Shown one piece after another: positions 1 to 9,238 of a stretch of DNA of 64,000 nt. Every line of letters begins with the position of its first letter. The first letter of the stretch is position 1. The position numbers and the translations under genes are program-made. Source of the DNA: Desulforapulum autotrophicum HRM2 (lineage in GTDB: Bacteria > Desulfobacterota > Desulfobacteria > Desulfobacterales > Desulfobacteraceae); contig NC_012108.1 in NCBI RefSeq assembly GCF_000020365.1, positions 4,844,001 through 4,908,000 of the forward strand, read 5' to 3'. The notes below the pieces were generated by a model. The model saw only the letters and a list, made by a program, of their open reading frames with translations, was not told the DNA's origin and ran no database searches.

Positions 1-31
1 TATTGAAACTTTAAACCATCGGAGGTTAATC

Positions 32-964
32 ATGGCAGCAGAAGTGTTTAATATTCAGCTGGCAAAAGTGCAGGAAGCTAAAAAGGCCAATGAAGAAAAA
101 ATCCTTGCACTGCCAAAAATACAGGGCGTCGGCATCGGGTATAAGGATATAGGGGGAAAGGAGACAACCGATCTTTGCATAAAGGTTTATGTGGAGAAAA
201 AACTTTCCAAAAAACAATTACCGGATGAAGAATTTGTGGCAGAAACCGCAGATGGTGTCAAGACAGACGTGGAGGAAGTCGACTGCATTGAAGCCCTCGC
301 CTTTACCACCAGGATACGCCCAGTCAAGCCCGGCTATAGTATGGGACACTACAAGATAACCGCAGGAACCTTTGGCTGTCTTGTCAGAGATGTCTGTTCT
401 CCCTGCCACATCCATATCCTCAGCAACAATCACGTTCTGGCTAATTCCAATGTTGCCAATATTGGTGATCCGATCCTGCAACCCGGCAGGGTGGATGGGG
501 GGACATATCCGGCAGATATGGTTGCACGCCTGTCCAGGTTCATCCCAATCCGGTTCAACAATCCCACCTTCTATAATCTGGTGGATGCAGCCCTGGCAAG
601 ACCCACTGACCAGCGAAACGTTATCGCTTCGGTGGTTGCACTGGGAATCCCAAAGGGAACGGTGGAAGCCGGTTTGGGGATGAATGTGATAAAAAGCGGG
701 CGAACCACCCAGGTCACTGCCGGAAAGGTTACTGGTATTGATGTTACCGTCAGCGTTGGGTACGGAAGCGGCAGGGTCGGCTATTTCAGAAACCAGATTC
801 TGACGACCAATATGTCCCAGGGGGGGGATTCAGGATCACTTCTCATCTCCAGTTCGGATAAAAAAGCAACTGGATTGCTTTTTGCCGGTTCAAGCAAGGT
901 TACCATTCACAACAACATTGCCAATGTGCTGATGGCACTTGGCGTTGAGATTGTAACCGCCTGA
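32..964 (+). CDS. Trypsin-like serine protease with N-terminal accessory domain
   Basis: A 310-aa protein with a chymotrypsin-fold protease core. The expected triad is visible: His in SNNHVLA (about residue 141), Asp in LVDAALA (about 188) and Ser in GGDSGSLL (about 267). Residues 1-95 form a separate alpha/beta-looking domain (IQGVGIGYK...CIKVYVEKK) that recurs in the lipoprotein at 2005-2322. No signal peptide is evident, so the protein is cytoplasmic or exported by another route. The start is supported by GGAGG eight bases upstream. The overall layout resembles Nal1-like bacterial trypsin-family proteins. The gene lies 30 bp before the next + strand gene and is probably co-transcribed with it. 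Substrate unknown. Confidence 0.75.
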   Translation: MAAEVFNIQLAKVQEAKKANEEKILALPKIQGVGIGYKDIGGKETTDLCIKVYVEKKLSKKQLPDEEFVAETADGVKTDVEEVDCIEALAFTTRIRPVKPGYSMGHYKITAGTFGCLVRDVCSPCHIHILSNNHVLANSNVANIGDPILQPGRVDGGTYPADMVARLSRFIPIRFNNPTFYNLVDAALARPTDQRNVIASVVALGIPKGTVEAGLGMNVIKSGRTTQVTAGKVTGIDVTVSVGYGSGRVGYFRNQILTTNMSQGGDSGSLLISSSDKKATGLLFAGSSKVTIHNNIANVLMALGVEIVTA

Positions 965-994
965 AAAATGACCTTATAGGTAAGGAGAAAGATC

Positions 995-1924
995 ATGGAG
1001 AACATGAAAGAAGGATTACCCAATGGTGAATGGATAGAAAAAGAAGCCGCAAAAGGCCCGGAACTGGAATTTGTCCAGGACGAGCAGGCCATCGCAAACA
1101 TAGCAGAGGTCAACAAAAAAAATGAGGCTGAAATGTTGGATGTGACGTCTGCATTGAAAATAAAGGCTTCGGCGCTTGAAGATGAAAATAAAACAGAATC
1201 GGAATTTGCCACGACTCTTGCTGTCTCTGCAGAAGATGAACTCGCCAGTAAAGCCGAGATGGATGAGGTGGAGATCATCCAGCAGGTTCTGCTGGATGAA
1301 AGTATTGATAGTTTAACCGTTACGGGAAACGGTCCTGGCCGATATTATGACCACAACCCCTACAGGGGCTGGGGAAAGTACTATTGGCACAATGAAGGGG
1401 GAACAACCACGGGTAGTGCCAACTATAGCCTTTCAGCAAGAAAAATGTACCCCTACGCCCATGCCCGGGGGGACGGCTCAGGGATTTCAGATGACAACGA
1501 TGTGACCACTTGGACAAAGCTTTACTTTGCCTTCTGGCCTCGATACAATGGACATGTCCGTGCCTACGTTCCTTATTATACACGGGGGTGGTATCAGATC
1601 CGTTCAAATGACAAATGGTATAATTCAAAAGAAGCTGTGATAGACCTTGATTTCCATGTGCAGCTCTACCAGAATTTCTGGGGAGGATATGTCAAGGATG
1701 ATGTCTATCGTATCAAGGATGACAACATCAATCGAAACGGACGAATAGACTATAATCGCTCAATTTATTCCGGCAGCATTGCCATTGGCGTCAATAAATG
1801 GGTGATTGCCGAAGTTGCTGCCAGGGCGCGTGTCGAAACCGAAGGGAGCGGAACACTTGCCACCCTGAATTTCAGCTCTTCTGACTATATCTATGTTCCA
1901 TATGTGCGGTTTGACTTTTCCTAG
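995..1924 (+). CDS. Hypothetical polar/beta-rich protein
   Basis: A 309-aa protein of no family I recognise. Residues 1-105 are strongly charged, Glu/Lys/Ala-rich and probably helical. From about residue 110 the composition switches to Gly/Tyr/Trp/Asn-rich (GPGRYYDHNPYRGWGKYYW and similar), predicted beta-rich, ending in VRFDFS. No signal peptide or membrane segment. The start has AAGGAG about eight bases upstream. It follows the protease by 30 bp and is followed by a strong hairpin terminator, so the two probably form one transcript. The helical-leader plus beta-domain layout would fit a propeptide or a phage/toxin-like structural domain, but this is a guess. A protease-substrate relation with the upstream gene is possible and untested. 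Confidence 0.6.
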   Translation: MENMKEGLPNGEWIEKEAAKGPELEFVQDEQAIANIAEVNKKNEAEMLDVTSALKIKASALEDENKTESEFATTLAVSAEDELASKAEMDEVEIIQQVLLDESIDSLTVTGNGPGRYYDHNPYRGWGKYYWHNEGGTTTGSANYSLSARKMYPYAHARGDGSGISDDNDVTTWTKLYFAFWPRYNGHVRAYVPYYTRGWYQIRSNDKWYNSKEAVIDLDFHVQLYQNFWGGYVKDDVYRIKDDNINRNGRIDYNRSIYSGSIAIGVNKWVIAEVAARARVETEGSGTLATLNFSSSDYIYVPYVRFDFS

Positions 1925-1938
1925 TGGTATTATTTAAC

Positions 1939-1972
1939 GGGGCAGACGGCAATATTGTCTGCCCCTTAATTC
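1939..1972 (+). terminator. Rho-independent-type terminator
   Basis: A perfect 9-bp stem GGGGCAGAC/GTCTGCCCC (1939-1947 with 1957-1965), a nine-base loop, then a T-rich tail TTAATTCT. It starts 15 bp after the stop of the 995-1924 gene and would end the protease transcript. Confidence 0.8.
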
Positions 1973-2004
1973 TCTTAAGACGGTTGATACAAAAGGAGTA
2001 AATT

Positions 2005-2322
2005 TTGAGGGGTGCAACAATTGTCTTTATTTTTATTTTAACACTTTGCTTGATAATAGTACCAGGGTGTGATCAAGGAAAACAAGGAGACCTGCCCATG
2101 GAACCTGGCATACAGAAAATAGAAAATATCCGAGGTCAGTTTGAATCAACCATCATGGAGATTGAGGGCGTGGTCGGCGTGGGAACAGGCCTTTGCAATG
2201 ACAAACCCTGTCTTAAAATCTATACCTCTGTTCCCGGTCAAAAGCTTCGAGACAAGCTTCCCAGGGAGTTGGGTACAATTGAAGTGGATATAGAATATGT
2301 TGGGGAGATTAAAGCTGAATAA
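2005..2322 (+). CDS. Small lipoprotein sharing the protease N-terminal domain
   Basis: A 105-aa protein starting at TTG with AGGAG six bases upstream. A hydrophobic signal sequence ends in a lipobox-like VPGC (Cys about residue 22), so it is probably a lipoprotein. The mature part (IEGVVGVGTGLC..CLKIYTSVP..KLP..IEVDIEYVG) aligns by eye with residues 28-90 of the protease at 32-964 (IQGVGIGYK..CIKVYVEKK..QLP..KTDVEEV). The domain therefore occurs both fused to a protease and alone at the membrane. It lies beyond a terminator and so probably has its own promoter. Function unknown; binding or inhibition of the protease is one possibility. Confidence 0.65.
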   Translation: MRGATIVFIFILTLCLIIVPGCDQGKQGDLPMEPGIQKIENIRGQFESTIMEIEGVVGVGTGLCNDKPCLKIYTSVPGQKLRDKLPRELGTIEVDIEYVGEIKAE

Positions 2323-2558
2323 CCGCTCGATAAAGGATGAGGATTAAATCAGTTATAGAACCAGATGGCATCTGGCTAGCCCTATACCCGTATGTGCTGA
2401 ACGTGAAGTGGACGACAGTGCCTCACCCTAAATCCATCCATATTATGTTGTCCCGGATGGGATAAAAAATTTCTGAATCTCGGTTATCAAATTTTTCAAA
2501 CTGTCTAAAAACGCATTTCATCTAACATTTTAATTTTATTGGGGCGGTATTTTTCATA
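2323..2558. other. Intergenic, convergent gene ends
   Basis: About 235 bp between convergent genes. The only structure seen is a short palindrome CCAGATGGCATCTGG at 2362-2376. No gene and no clear terminator were recognised. Confidence 0.4.
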
Positions 2559-4685
2559 TTATAAAAAGCCCTTGACCAACAATTTTGCAAATTCATCTGC
2601 AGGAATGGGGGGGCTTAGATAATATCCCTGGGCTTCATCACATCCATAGCGCTTCAGCAGGTCGAATTGTTCCTTTGTTTCAATACCCTCAGCTATAATT
2701 GTTTTTCCCAGGCTGTGACCCATGGCAATAATGGCCTTGATGATAACACGATTATCCACCTGCAGAGCGCTTCCCATTATAAACGATCGATCGATTTTTA
2801 TTGTATTCACGGGAAAAGAGGTCAGGTAACTCAACGAAGAGTAGCCGGTTCCAAAGTCGTCCAGGGCAATGCTTATGTTCATCTCCCGGATCTGTTGGAA
2901 TATTTGCATGGTCTCATCATCATCCTGCATCAGGATATTTTCAGTAATTTCCAGTTCAAGCTTCTTTGAATCAAATTTTACGGTTTTAAGTGCTTCTTTG
3001 ATGTCTTGTATAATATTCTGGGTGGCAAGTTTATATCCGGAAAGGTTCATGGCAACACGAATGGAGTTCAAACCGGCTCTTGTCCATTCGTCGTTCTGCC
3101 TGGATGCCGTCTTAAGCACCCATTTATTGATGTCGATTACCAGGCCGGTTTCTTCTGCAAGGGGGATAAATTTATCGGGCGGAATCATCCCCTTGTGTGG
3201 ATGAATCCATCGAATAAGTGCTTCTGCCCCAACAATCTTCCGGTCAGCAAAACGAATCTGGGGCTGGTAATAAAGAACCAATTCATCACGGGCAAATGAT
3301 TTCTTGAGATCCCGCTCCATGGAAAACCGTTCTATAGCTGCCCGGTTAAGGGATTCCATATAAAATTGATAATTATTCTTTCCCCGGTCTTTTGCATGAT
3401 ACATTGCGGAATCGGCATTTTTCAATAAGGTTTCAGGTGTTGAACCATCGGCAGGAAAGACACTGATGCCGATACTGGTGGTCACGGACACCTCTTTTCC
3501 TTCAATGCTGTAAGCCTCGGGAATCGCATCAAGAATGCGTTGGGCAATTATGGCTGAATTTTCAGGGCTTTTGATGTCGGAAAGCAAAACTGTAAATTCA
3601 TCACCCCCCAGCCTTGCAATCATTGAACCTGATTCGTCCTTGTCACGCCGTGCAGCAGTATCTGTTTTTCGGATACACGATTTGAGTGTTTCTGCCACTG
3701 TTTTTAACAACAAATCCCCGATATGGTGTCCAAGGGTGTCATTTATTTTCTTAAACTGGTCAAGATCAAGAAAAAACAAGGCAAATTTTTGATTATAGCG
3801 GGTTGCCTTTTTAATTTGCGTATCCAGCCGGTCCATAAACAGCATTCGATTCGCCAGACCAGTCAATCCGTCATAAAAGGCGAGGAAACGGATTCTTTCT
3901 TCCGCCTGTTTCAATTGGGATAAATCCTGCACAACCCCCAGCATTATTTCCGGAACGCCGTTATCGTCGACAAAGACTTCCCCTTGATTCAAAATATGCT
4001 TTTGAGTACCATTTAAATTCATTACCTGGTAATTCAGGCTAAAATTTTCTTTAGCCTTTACAGCATTACTGATGGTTTGTTTGACCATGTCCTGCTGATT
4101 GGCAATGATGGGCTCAAAAAAACCATCAAAAGTCACCGGTTTGTCCATGGGGTTCAGCCCCTGAAGAGAGCAGGCTTCGGGGGAACAGGAAAAGACATTG
4201 TTTACCAGATCAATCTGCCAGTTCCCCAGCTTAGCAAGCTTCTGGGTCTTGATCAATCGATTCTCATTTAAATACAATTCCCGAAAGGCCTGACCGGCCC
4301 TGAGCATATATTTTGCACGGTATCCCAGCATTACCCAGTTGATCGGTTTTGCAATAAAATCATTTGCCCCGGCTTCAAACGCCCGGGCGGTTGAGTCTGT
4401 ATCATCCATTCCAGTGACCATGAGGATCTGAGGATATTTTCCTCCGGGAAGATTGCGGATGGCTGTACATACTTCAAAGCCGTCCATCTCCGGCATAACA
4501 ACATCCAGTAAAATAAGATCCGGTTTCTGGGATTTAAACATGGCCAGGGCGATACGACCGTTTTCCGCCTCAATGACATCAAAATCAGCTTTGGTAAGTG
4601 CCGCCCCCATGGTTAAACGTAAAGAAAAATCATCATCCACAACCAGGGCAAGGGGCTTTTTCTGAGTGTGCCTATCGGAAATCAT
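2559..4685 (-). CDS. Response regulator REC-PAS-GGDEF-EAL (c-di-GMP turnover)
   Basis: A 708-aa cytoplasmic regulator. The N-terminal receiver (about 11-130) has the acidic pair in VVDDD and phospho-acceptor Asp61 in [15 protein letters not shown]-like domain follows (about 150-260). The cyclase domain has an intact GGDEF motif (ARLGGDEF), and the phosphodiesterase domain carries [15 protein letters not shown] and AEGIET, so both activities look possible. No canonical RxxD inhibitory site is obvious just before GGDEF. The start overlaps the upstream hybrid kinase by 14 bp, so the two are translationally linked. It is most likely the output of that kinase's phosphorelay, setting c-di-GMP levels. 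Confidence 0.9.
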   Translation of the reverse strand: MISDRHTQKKPLALVVDDDFSLRLTMGAALTKADFDVIEAENGRIALAMFKSQKPDLILLDVVMPEMDGFEVCTAIRNLPGGKYPQILMVTGMDDTDSTARAFEAGANDFIAKPINWVMLGYRAKYMLRAGQAFRELYLNENRLIKTQKLAKLGNWQIDLVNNVFSCSPEACSLQGLNPMDKPVTFDGFFEPIIANQQDMVKQTISNAVKAKENFSLNYQVMNLNGTQKHILNQGEVFVDDNGVPEIMLGVVQDLSQLKQAEERIRFLAFYDGLTGLANRMLFMDRLDTQIKKATRYNQKFALFFLDLDQFKKINDTLGHHIGDLLLKTVAETLKSCIRKTDTAARRDKDESGSMIARLGGDEFTVLLSDIKSPENSAIIAQRILDAIPEAYSIEGKEVSVTTSIGISVFPADGSTPETLLKNADSAMYHAKDRGKNNYQFYMESLNRAAIERFSMERDLKKSFARDELVLYYQPQIRFADRKIVGAEALIRWIHPHKGMIPPDKFIPLAEETGLVIDINKWVLKTASRQNDEWTRAGLNSIRVAMNLSGYKLATQNIIQDIKEALKTVKFDSKKLELEITENILMQDDDETMQIFQQIREMNISIALDDFGTGYSSLSYLTSFPVNTIKIDRSFIMGSALQVDNRVIIKAIIAMGHSLGKTIIAEGIETKEQFDLLKRYGCDEAQGYYLSPPIPADEFAKLLVKGFL

Positions 4686-7575
4686 GTGAAAAAGACTCCA
4701 TTTTTAAACCTTCGTTAACCTTAACAAACTCATTCTCAATTAATGTGATCAGCTCTGGGGCATTTTCAAGGTGATCGAATCTACAATTTTCTTCAAGCTC
4801 TTTACTCATTTTGGATAATTTTACCGCGCCTACATTGGCGCTGCTTGATTTAAGGCTGTGGGCATTCCTTTGCAACGCTTCAATATCGTTTACATCCAGA
4901 GATTTTCGCAGTTTTGCTATCAAAACCGTTGAACTTTCCAGGTAAACCTTGATAACCTTATCAACGATACTGGGCTCTCCTTCAATTTGAAGTTCCTGAA
5001 TTGCAATAAGCATGCTTTGGTCAATGGAACCAGAATCGTTTCCTTGTTCGTTGACCAATTTTATCCCCGCCAAATCTTTCGAACCTGCCACATTGTCCCC
5101 ATTGACTCCCATGGGAGACCAGGATTTAAGGATAGACAGAATCTGACTTTTCAAAAAAGGTTTGCTCAGATAATCGTCCATACCGGCTGTCAAACATTTT
5201 TTCCTGTCCCCTTCAAGGGCATTTGCAGTTAATGCGATAATTGGCATATTTTTTTCCACGCCATTTTCTTTTTCAAATTGCCGAATAGCTGCCGTGGCCT
5301 GGTAACCGTCCAGCACAGGCATTTGACAATCCATAAAAACAAGATCATAGGATTTCTTTGATATGGCGTCAACCGCTTCCCTGCCGTTTGAAACAATATC
5401 TACCCTGCACCCAAAAAGTCTAAGCATGGCAGCGGCAACATTTTGATTGGTCAGATTATCTTCTGCAACAAGGACATGAATATTAAACAGCTGCTTATCT
5501 TGATCAATCCCGGTTGAATCGATCATGTGGTCAGACCTATTTTTAGGGTGATCGCCAATAATCTGGATTACAGCAGCGTGCAGATCAGCTTGAGGAACCG
5601 GTTTATTCAAATAAGCTGAGATACCGTTTCTTTTCGCTTGTGCAGCATCATTGCCCGCCCCTACCGATGTCAACATGATCAACCGAGTGTCAGCAATTGC
5701 CGAATCCGCCTTTATCTGCTGGGCCACCTCCAGCCCATCCATACCCGGCATATCCTTGTCAAGGAGTACCAGATCAAAGGGTTCTCCTTTTTGCTGGGCC
5801 AAATGCAGTTCTTCTATCCCTTTGGCCCCACAATCGCTACTTTTAGGTTTCATTCCCCATGAACTGGTTTGGCGTTTGAGGATTTCCCGGTTTGTCAGAT
5901 TATCATCAATGACAAGAACCCGATGCCCTTTTAAATTGGCTGTGTTGAGTCGGGATCTGTTCTTTTCGGTTTCCAGGCTGGCTGCAAAATCCACCGTAAA
6001 GGAAAAGGTGGATCCTTTTCCAGGTTCACTCTCACAGTGCAGATCCCCTCCCATTAACGCGACAATTTCCTTGGAAATGGCCAACCCGAGACCTGTCCCC
6101 CCATACTTGCGGGTGGTGGACCCATCTGCCTGGGAAAAGGGGCTGAAAAGCCGTTGAAGGTCTTGCTGACTGATGCCGATCCCCGTGTCACGGATCAAGA
6201 CATGCAGCTTTACTCGATTCTGATCAGAAACGGTCGTGGCCACCTGAACAACGACCTCACCCTGCTTTGTAAATTTAATTGCATTGCCGACAAGATTGGT
6301 AAGAACCTGCCGGAAACGGGTGGGATCTCCCCTCAAAAAAATGCAGGTTTCCGGGGGAATGAGGACAGCCAGTTCAAGCTGCTTTGCATGGGCCCGGGAG
6401 GCCAGCATCTGCATCACATCATCAATGAGTATTTGCAGATTAAAATTTATGGTTTCAAGTTCAAGTTTGCCTGCCTCGATTTTCGAAAAATCGAGAATAT
6501 CATTGATTATTGCCAGCAGAGAGCTGCCCGAACTCTGAATGGTTTTGGAAAACCGGCGTTGTTCCTCGGTGAGATCTGTTTCCATCAACAATTCAGCCAT
6601 TCCCAGGACGCCATTCATGGGTGTACGGATTTCATGACTCATGTTGGCCAGAAACTGGGATTTTGCACGGCTGGCTTCTTCGGCAGTTTCTTTGGCCTTT
6701 TCCAAGGTGACAACCATGGCTTCCAGCGCTTTTTTTGCCTGGGAAAGATCTGCCGTGCGTAATTTAACCCGTTTTTCCAAATCAGCGCTGTACATTTTCA
6801 GGTCTTCATCCCGGGCATGGATCTCACCGATCATATCATTGAAACAGTCGATCAATGTTCCAAATTCATCTCTGCCCTGTTTTTTTACCCGCACATCATA
6901 GTTCTTTTTTATTGTCACCTCTCTTATGGATTGCATCAATTCAAGCAAGGGGCGTGTAAAAATTTTCTGACTCTTGTTGGATAGAAGAAGCACGACCATA
7001 AGCGTAATGACCACTATGAAAGCAACAACGATATAATAGGTATGAAGTCGGTTGCGGACCTGCTGCATATCATCGACCAGATGAATCGCACCCACCAATA
7101 CGTTTTGTGCAAAAACAGGCCGGAGAATATGGATATACCCATTAAACAGGTGAGAGACAAAGCCTTCTTTCTCCAGTTGCTTGAAAATATCCTGTCGGGC
7201 AGGATAAGCGGCGTTTAAATCGGCAATCAAAAGACCTGTATCAACACCCTTCCGGTGATACTTACTGTAGGTGTCACCGTTTTTATCATACAGAATGGCT
7301 GCTGCAATTTCAGGTTTTACCGCAAATGAATTTAAGGTCTCCTTTGCAGCCTGCTCATCATCAAAAGCCATGGCCGCCCCACTGTTCAGGGCCACCACGT
7401 CTGCGATGGAACACAACTCACCCACAAGATTTTCCCGGGCATTCCATTTCTCATTGATCATCAGTCCGGTTGATACCAGCAACAGGGCAACTCCCGCCGT
7501 CAGGCTGAGAAGAAGAAACAGCTTAGTTCTAATGGATAAATTCGCCCACCGCCACCCCCTCGGCTCCTTGTTCAT
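4672..7575 (-). CDS. CHASE8 hybrid histidine kinase (HAMP-HisKA-HATPase-REC-REC-Hpt)
   Basis: A 967-aa membrane sensor of BarA-like architecture. TM1 is at about 17-39 and a periplasmic domain at about 45-170 resembles CHASE8 ([32 protein letters not shown]), the sensor type of YfiN/TpbB. TM2 is at about 178-198, then HAMP, HisKA with His314 in [10 protein letters not shown], HATPase ([15 protein letters not shown]), two receivers ([22 protein letters not shown]) and a C-terminal Hpt domain ([11 protein letters not shown]). The start overlaps the stop of the YfiR-like gene by four bases (ATGA). By analogy with YfiR-YfiN, the upstream periplasmic protein should control this kinase; that is inference. 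Confidence 0.92.
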   Translation of the reverse strand: MNKEPRGWRWANLSIRTKLFLLLSLTAGVALLLVSTGLMINEKWNARENLVGELCSIADVVALNSGAAMAFDDEQAAKETLNSFAVKPEIAAAILYDKNGDTYSKYHRKGVDTGLLIADLNAAYPARQDIFKQLEKEGFVSHLFNGYIHILRPVFAQNVLVGAIHLVDDMQQVRNRLHTYYIVVAFIVVITLMVVLLLSNKSQKIFTRPLLELMQSIREVTIKKNYDVRVKKQGRDEFGTLIDCFNDMIGEIHARDEDLKMYSADLEKRVKLRTADLSQAKKALEAMVVTLEKAKETAEEASRAKSQFLANMSHEIRTPMNGVLGMAELLMETDLTEEQRRFSKTIQSSGSSLLAIINDILDFSKIEAGKLELETINFNLQILIDDVMQMLASRAHAKQLELAVLIPPETCIFLRGDPTRFRQVLTNLVGNAIKFTKQGEVVVQVATTVSDQNRVKLHVLIRDTGIGISQQDLQRLFSPFSQADGSTTRKYGGTGLGLAISKEIVALMGGDLHCESEPGKGSTFSFTVDFAASLETEKNRSRLNTANLKGHRVLVIDDNLTNREILKRQTSSWGMKPKSSDCGAKGIEELHLAQQKGEPFDLVLLDKDMPGMDGLEVAQQIKADSAIADTRLIMLTSVGAGNDAAQAKRNGISAYLNKPVPQADLHAAVIQIIGDHPKNRSDHMIDSTGIDQDKQLFNIHVLVAEDNLTNQNVAAAMLRLFGCRVDIVSNGREAVDAISKKSYDLVFMDCQMPVLDGYQATAAIRQFEKENGVEKNMPIIALTANALEGDRKKCLTAGMDDYLSKPFLKSQILSILKSWSPMGVNGDNVAGSKDLAGIKLVNEQGNDSGSIDQSMLIAIQELQIEGEPSIVDKVIKVYLESSTVLIAKLRKSLDVNDIEALQRNAHSLKSSSANVGAVKLSKMSKELEENCRFDHLENAPELITLIENEFVKVNEGLKMESFSHDFR

Positions 7576-8144
7576 TTGTCCCCCACAATAATAGCAAGTT
7601 TCAAAAGGCGAGAACTCAATTTTAAATGATTTTTCCGGGCAATGGCCTCGTTGATTTCAAAATGCAACCGTCCTTTTCTGCTGAAAAAATTAATAATCCC
7701 CCCACTGTTGATAAACGTCCTGGTTTCACCGATCGTTAACACGGGTTTACCTGTCACGGCTGCAAGCGTATCAAGGAGAATAGTACGATCAACCCCTTTA
7801 CCGATAAACATCATATCACACTGCCCAGCGTCTTCGGCCTTGTCCAGAAAATGCACATCAAGTGTTCGGTCATTGATCTTTTTACCGTTAAGTGCCTGGA
7901 AGGCGGATTGAATGGTCTTATTGCCCAGAACGCAGAGTTTTAAGGCCTCGGTTGGGCCGGCAAAGGATTCATCCGGCCACTGGGTATACCTGGCAAAATT
8001 AATTACAAATGCGGCTTTTACGGCATACTCCTCCATGCTTTGACTGACCGCATTGCCAATTGCAGAAATCGAGAGGAACATCAACAGAACAGCAAAACCG
8101 AAGATCCGCTTCAAACGTTTAACCAGTTCTTTGTCTTTTTTCAT
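7572..8144 (-). CDS. YfiR-like periplasmic protein (DUF4154)
   Basis: A 190-aa protein with a signal peptide or anchor (residues 13-35) and the family opening [19 protein letters not shown]. It also has VLGNKTI, CDMMFIG and [17 protein letters not shown], as in DUF4154/YfiR proteins. In Pseudomonas, YfiR is a periplasmic repressor that binds the CHASE8 domain of the cyclase YfiN. Here the neighbour overlapping by 4 bp is a CHASE8 histidine kinase. AAGGAA precedes the ATG. DUF4154 genes commonly sit beside TonB-dependent receptors; one lies 3.7 kb away across the repeat array. Only one free-standing cysteine pair of the YfiR type is plausible (VLCVLG-like and GQCD regions), and its redox role is uncertain. 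Confidence 0.88.
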   Translation of the reverse strand: MKKDKELVKRLKRIFGFAVLLMFLSISAIGNAVSQSMEEYAVKAAFVINFARYTQWPDESFAGPTEALKLCVLGNKTIQSAFQALNGKKINDRTLDVHFLDKAEDAGQCDMMFIGKGVDRTILLDTLAAVTGKPVLTIGETRTFINSGGIINFFSRKGRLHFEINEAIARKNHLKLSSRLLKLAIIVGDK

Positions 8145-8216
8145 GGGAGTTCCTTAGAACTGGCAGGTTCTTTTCTCGTAAATGCCCCGTTTAAGGGTCA
8201 TGGAAATTTTAAAATG

Positions 8217-8320
8217 TGCCAGACCAACGCCGGATTTTTGCCTGGTTTCAAGGCGCGTCAATGGGAGCATATTGAAATATGTGCGCATTGACATAACGCA
8301 GAAAACAGGTAAAAAGACAA
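8217..8320. repeat. Partial D-family palindromic repeat
   Basis: The core of the ~164-bp element found complete at 14006-14169 and 62237-62400. It has TTCAAGGCGCGTCAATGG, a central GAGCATATTGAAATATGTG and the inverted arm GCGCATTGACATAACGCAGAAAACAGG. The outer arms have been lost or replaced. It lies between the 136-aa hypothetical gene and yfiR, so their transcription may be uncoupled. Confidence 0.65.
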
Positions 8321-8392
8321 GTTGAATGGTACATTTTATTGTTTCCATGGCCCTAACCTTGGTGGGCTGGGTGAAGTTTTTCTGAACAATTT

Positions 8393-8803
8393 TCAAAGGA
8401 CTACTTTCCAGTAATCGTTGAAAAATGCGCTAAGATCCAGAAAAAAGGCTGGATTCGTTACAAAACAATAACCCAGTTCACAGGCTGTTCGCTTTTCCGA
8501 TTTTGATCCCATGGTCACTCGCAAGCATTTTTGCACAGGCAAAATTCCATCCTGGCTAAAAATACTGTAAAAATAGGCCTCCTGGCTTTCAGGTATTATT
8601 GAAACAATGGAATTTGCGGCAAAATCATCAACGGTATTATGATGTCGGACGTCCATCAGGTCTTCTATGATCAACCCGGTCAAATCCGATTGTTCAACAA
8701 AAAGAGGTAACGGGTTAAAAACAAAAGCCACAGCCACTAACGCATATAGGATTCCGGCCAAATTCTTAGATGCAAGGTTTGTTTTGAAGTCCAGTTTGTA
8801 CAT
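8393..8803 (-). CDS. Hypothetical protein upstream of yfiR
   Basis: A 136-aa ORF with one N-terminal hydrophobic stretch (about 15-33: AGILYALVAVAFVFNPLPLF), then a soluble part with three cysteines. A purine-rich AGGGGAAA lies about ten bases before the ATG. No family recognised. Position and strand suggest it heads the yfiR-kinase operon, but a D-family repeat fragment separates it from yfiR. It could be a small periplasmic partner or a non-functional remnant. Confidence 0.4.
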   Translation of the reverse strand: MYKLDFKTNLASKNLAGILYALVAVAFVFNPLPLFVEQSDLTGLIIEDLMDVRHHNTVDDFAANSIVSIIPESQEAYFYSIFSQDGILPVQKCLRVTMGSKSEKRTACELGYCFVTNPAFFLDLSAFFNDYWKVVL

Positions 8804-8924
8804 CTACGATTTCCCCTGCCCATAAATTTCATAATCAAAAATCGTTCTGCTGCGCCTATTTTCCATGGGAAGACTCAATTAAAGTTGAGAAACAAACTAA
8901 AATGAACTCATAGTTGTTGTCAAG

Positions 8925-9238
8925 GACGTTTTATATGAAACACTCGCCAAAGCATTGTCAATGAAGGTGTTTCAAAATTCGTTGAGGCCGGAGCCATACC
9001 TCGCTCCGGCCGTGCCGGTTTTGTATGAAACTCGCTTCGACCGGCCGGCGGAAACGGGTGTTGCCCTTCACTCATTCTCGCAGGCCGTCCATGGCCTGCT
9101 CCGAGGAAAATGGCAACTCCTTGGACCTCGTGTCCACCGTTGCCATTTAATCCGTTCAGTGCAACACCCGTTCCCACCGGCCTAATACTGTCGAGTTTCA
9201 TGCTTCGTTGTGCAAAAAACCGACCCGTCATGTTATAT
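8925..9238. repeat. Modular palindrome array 1, left part (modules A-B)
   Basis: Module A (8937-8973) runs from GAAAC to GTTTC with inner arms that pair weakly. A joint hairpin GGCCGGA..TCCGGCC (8969-9031) leads to module B (9027-9199). B is an imperfect palindrome: GAAACGGGTGTTGC pairs with GCAACACCCGTTC, and GGCAACTCC lies around an inner hairpin. The following joint breaks off at GTTATAT (9232-9238), where the IS110-family element begins. The same modules recur right of the IS and at 61504-62118. Confidence 0.75.

Noticed and set aside
8154-8396. 80-aa frame similar to a frame at 13937-14137
   Set aside because: Similarity comes from the shared D-family repeat core.
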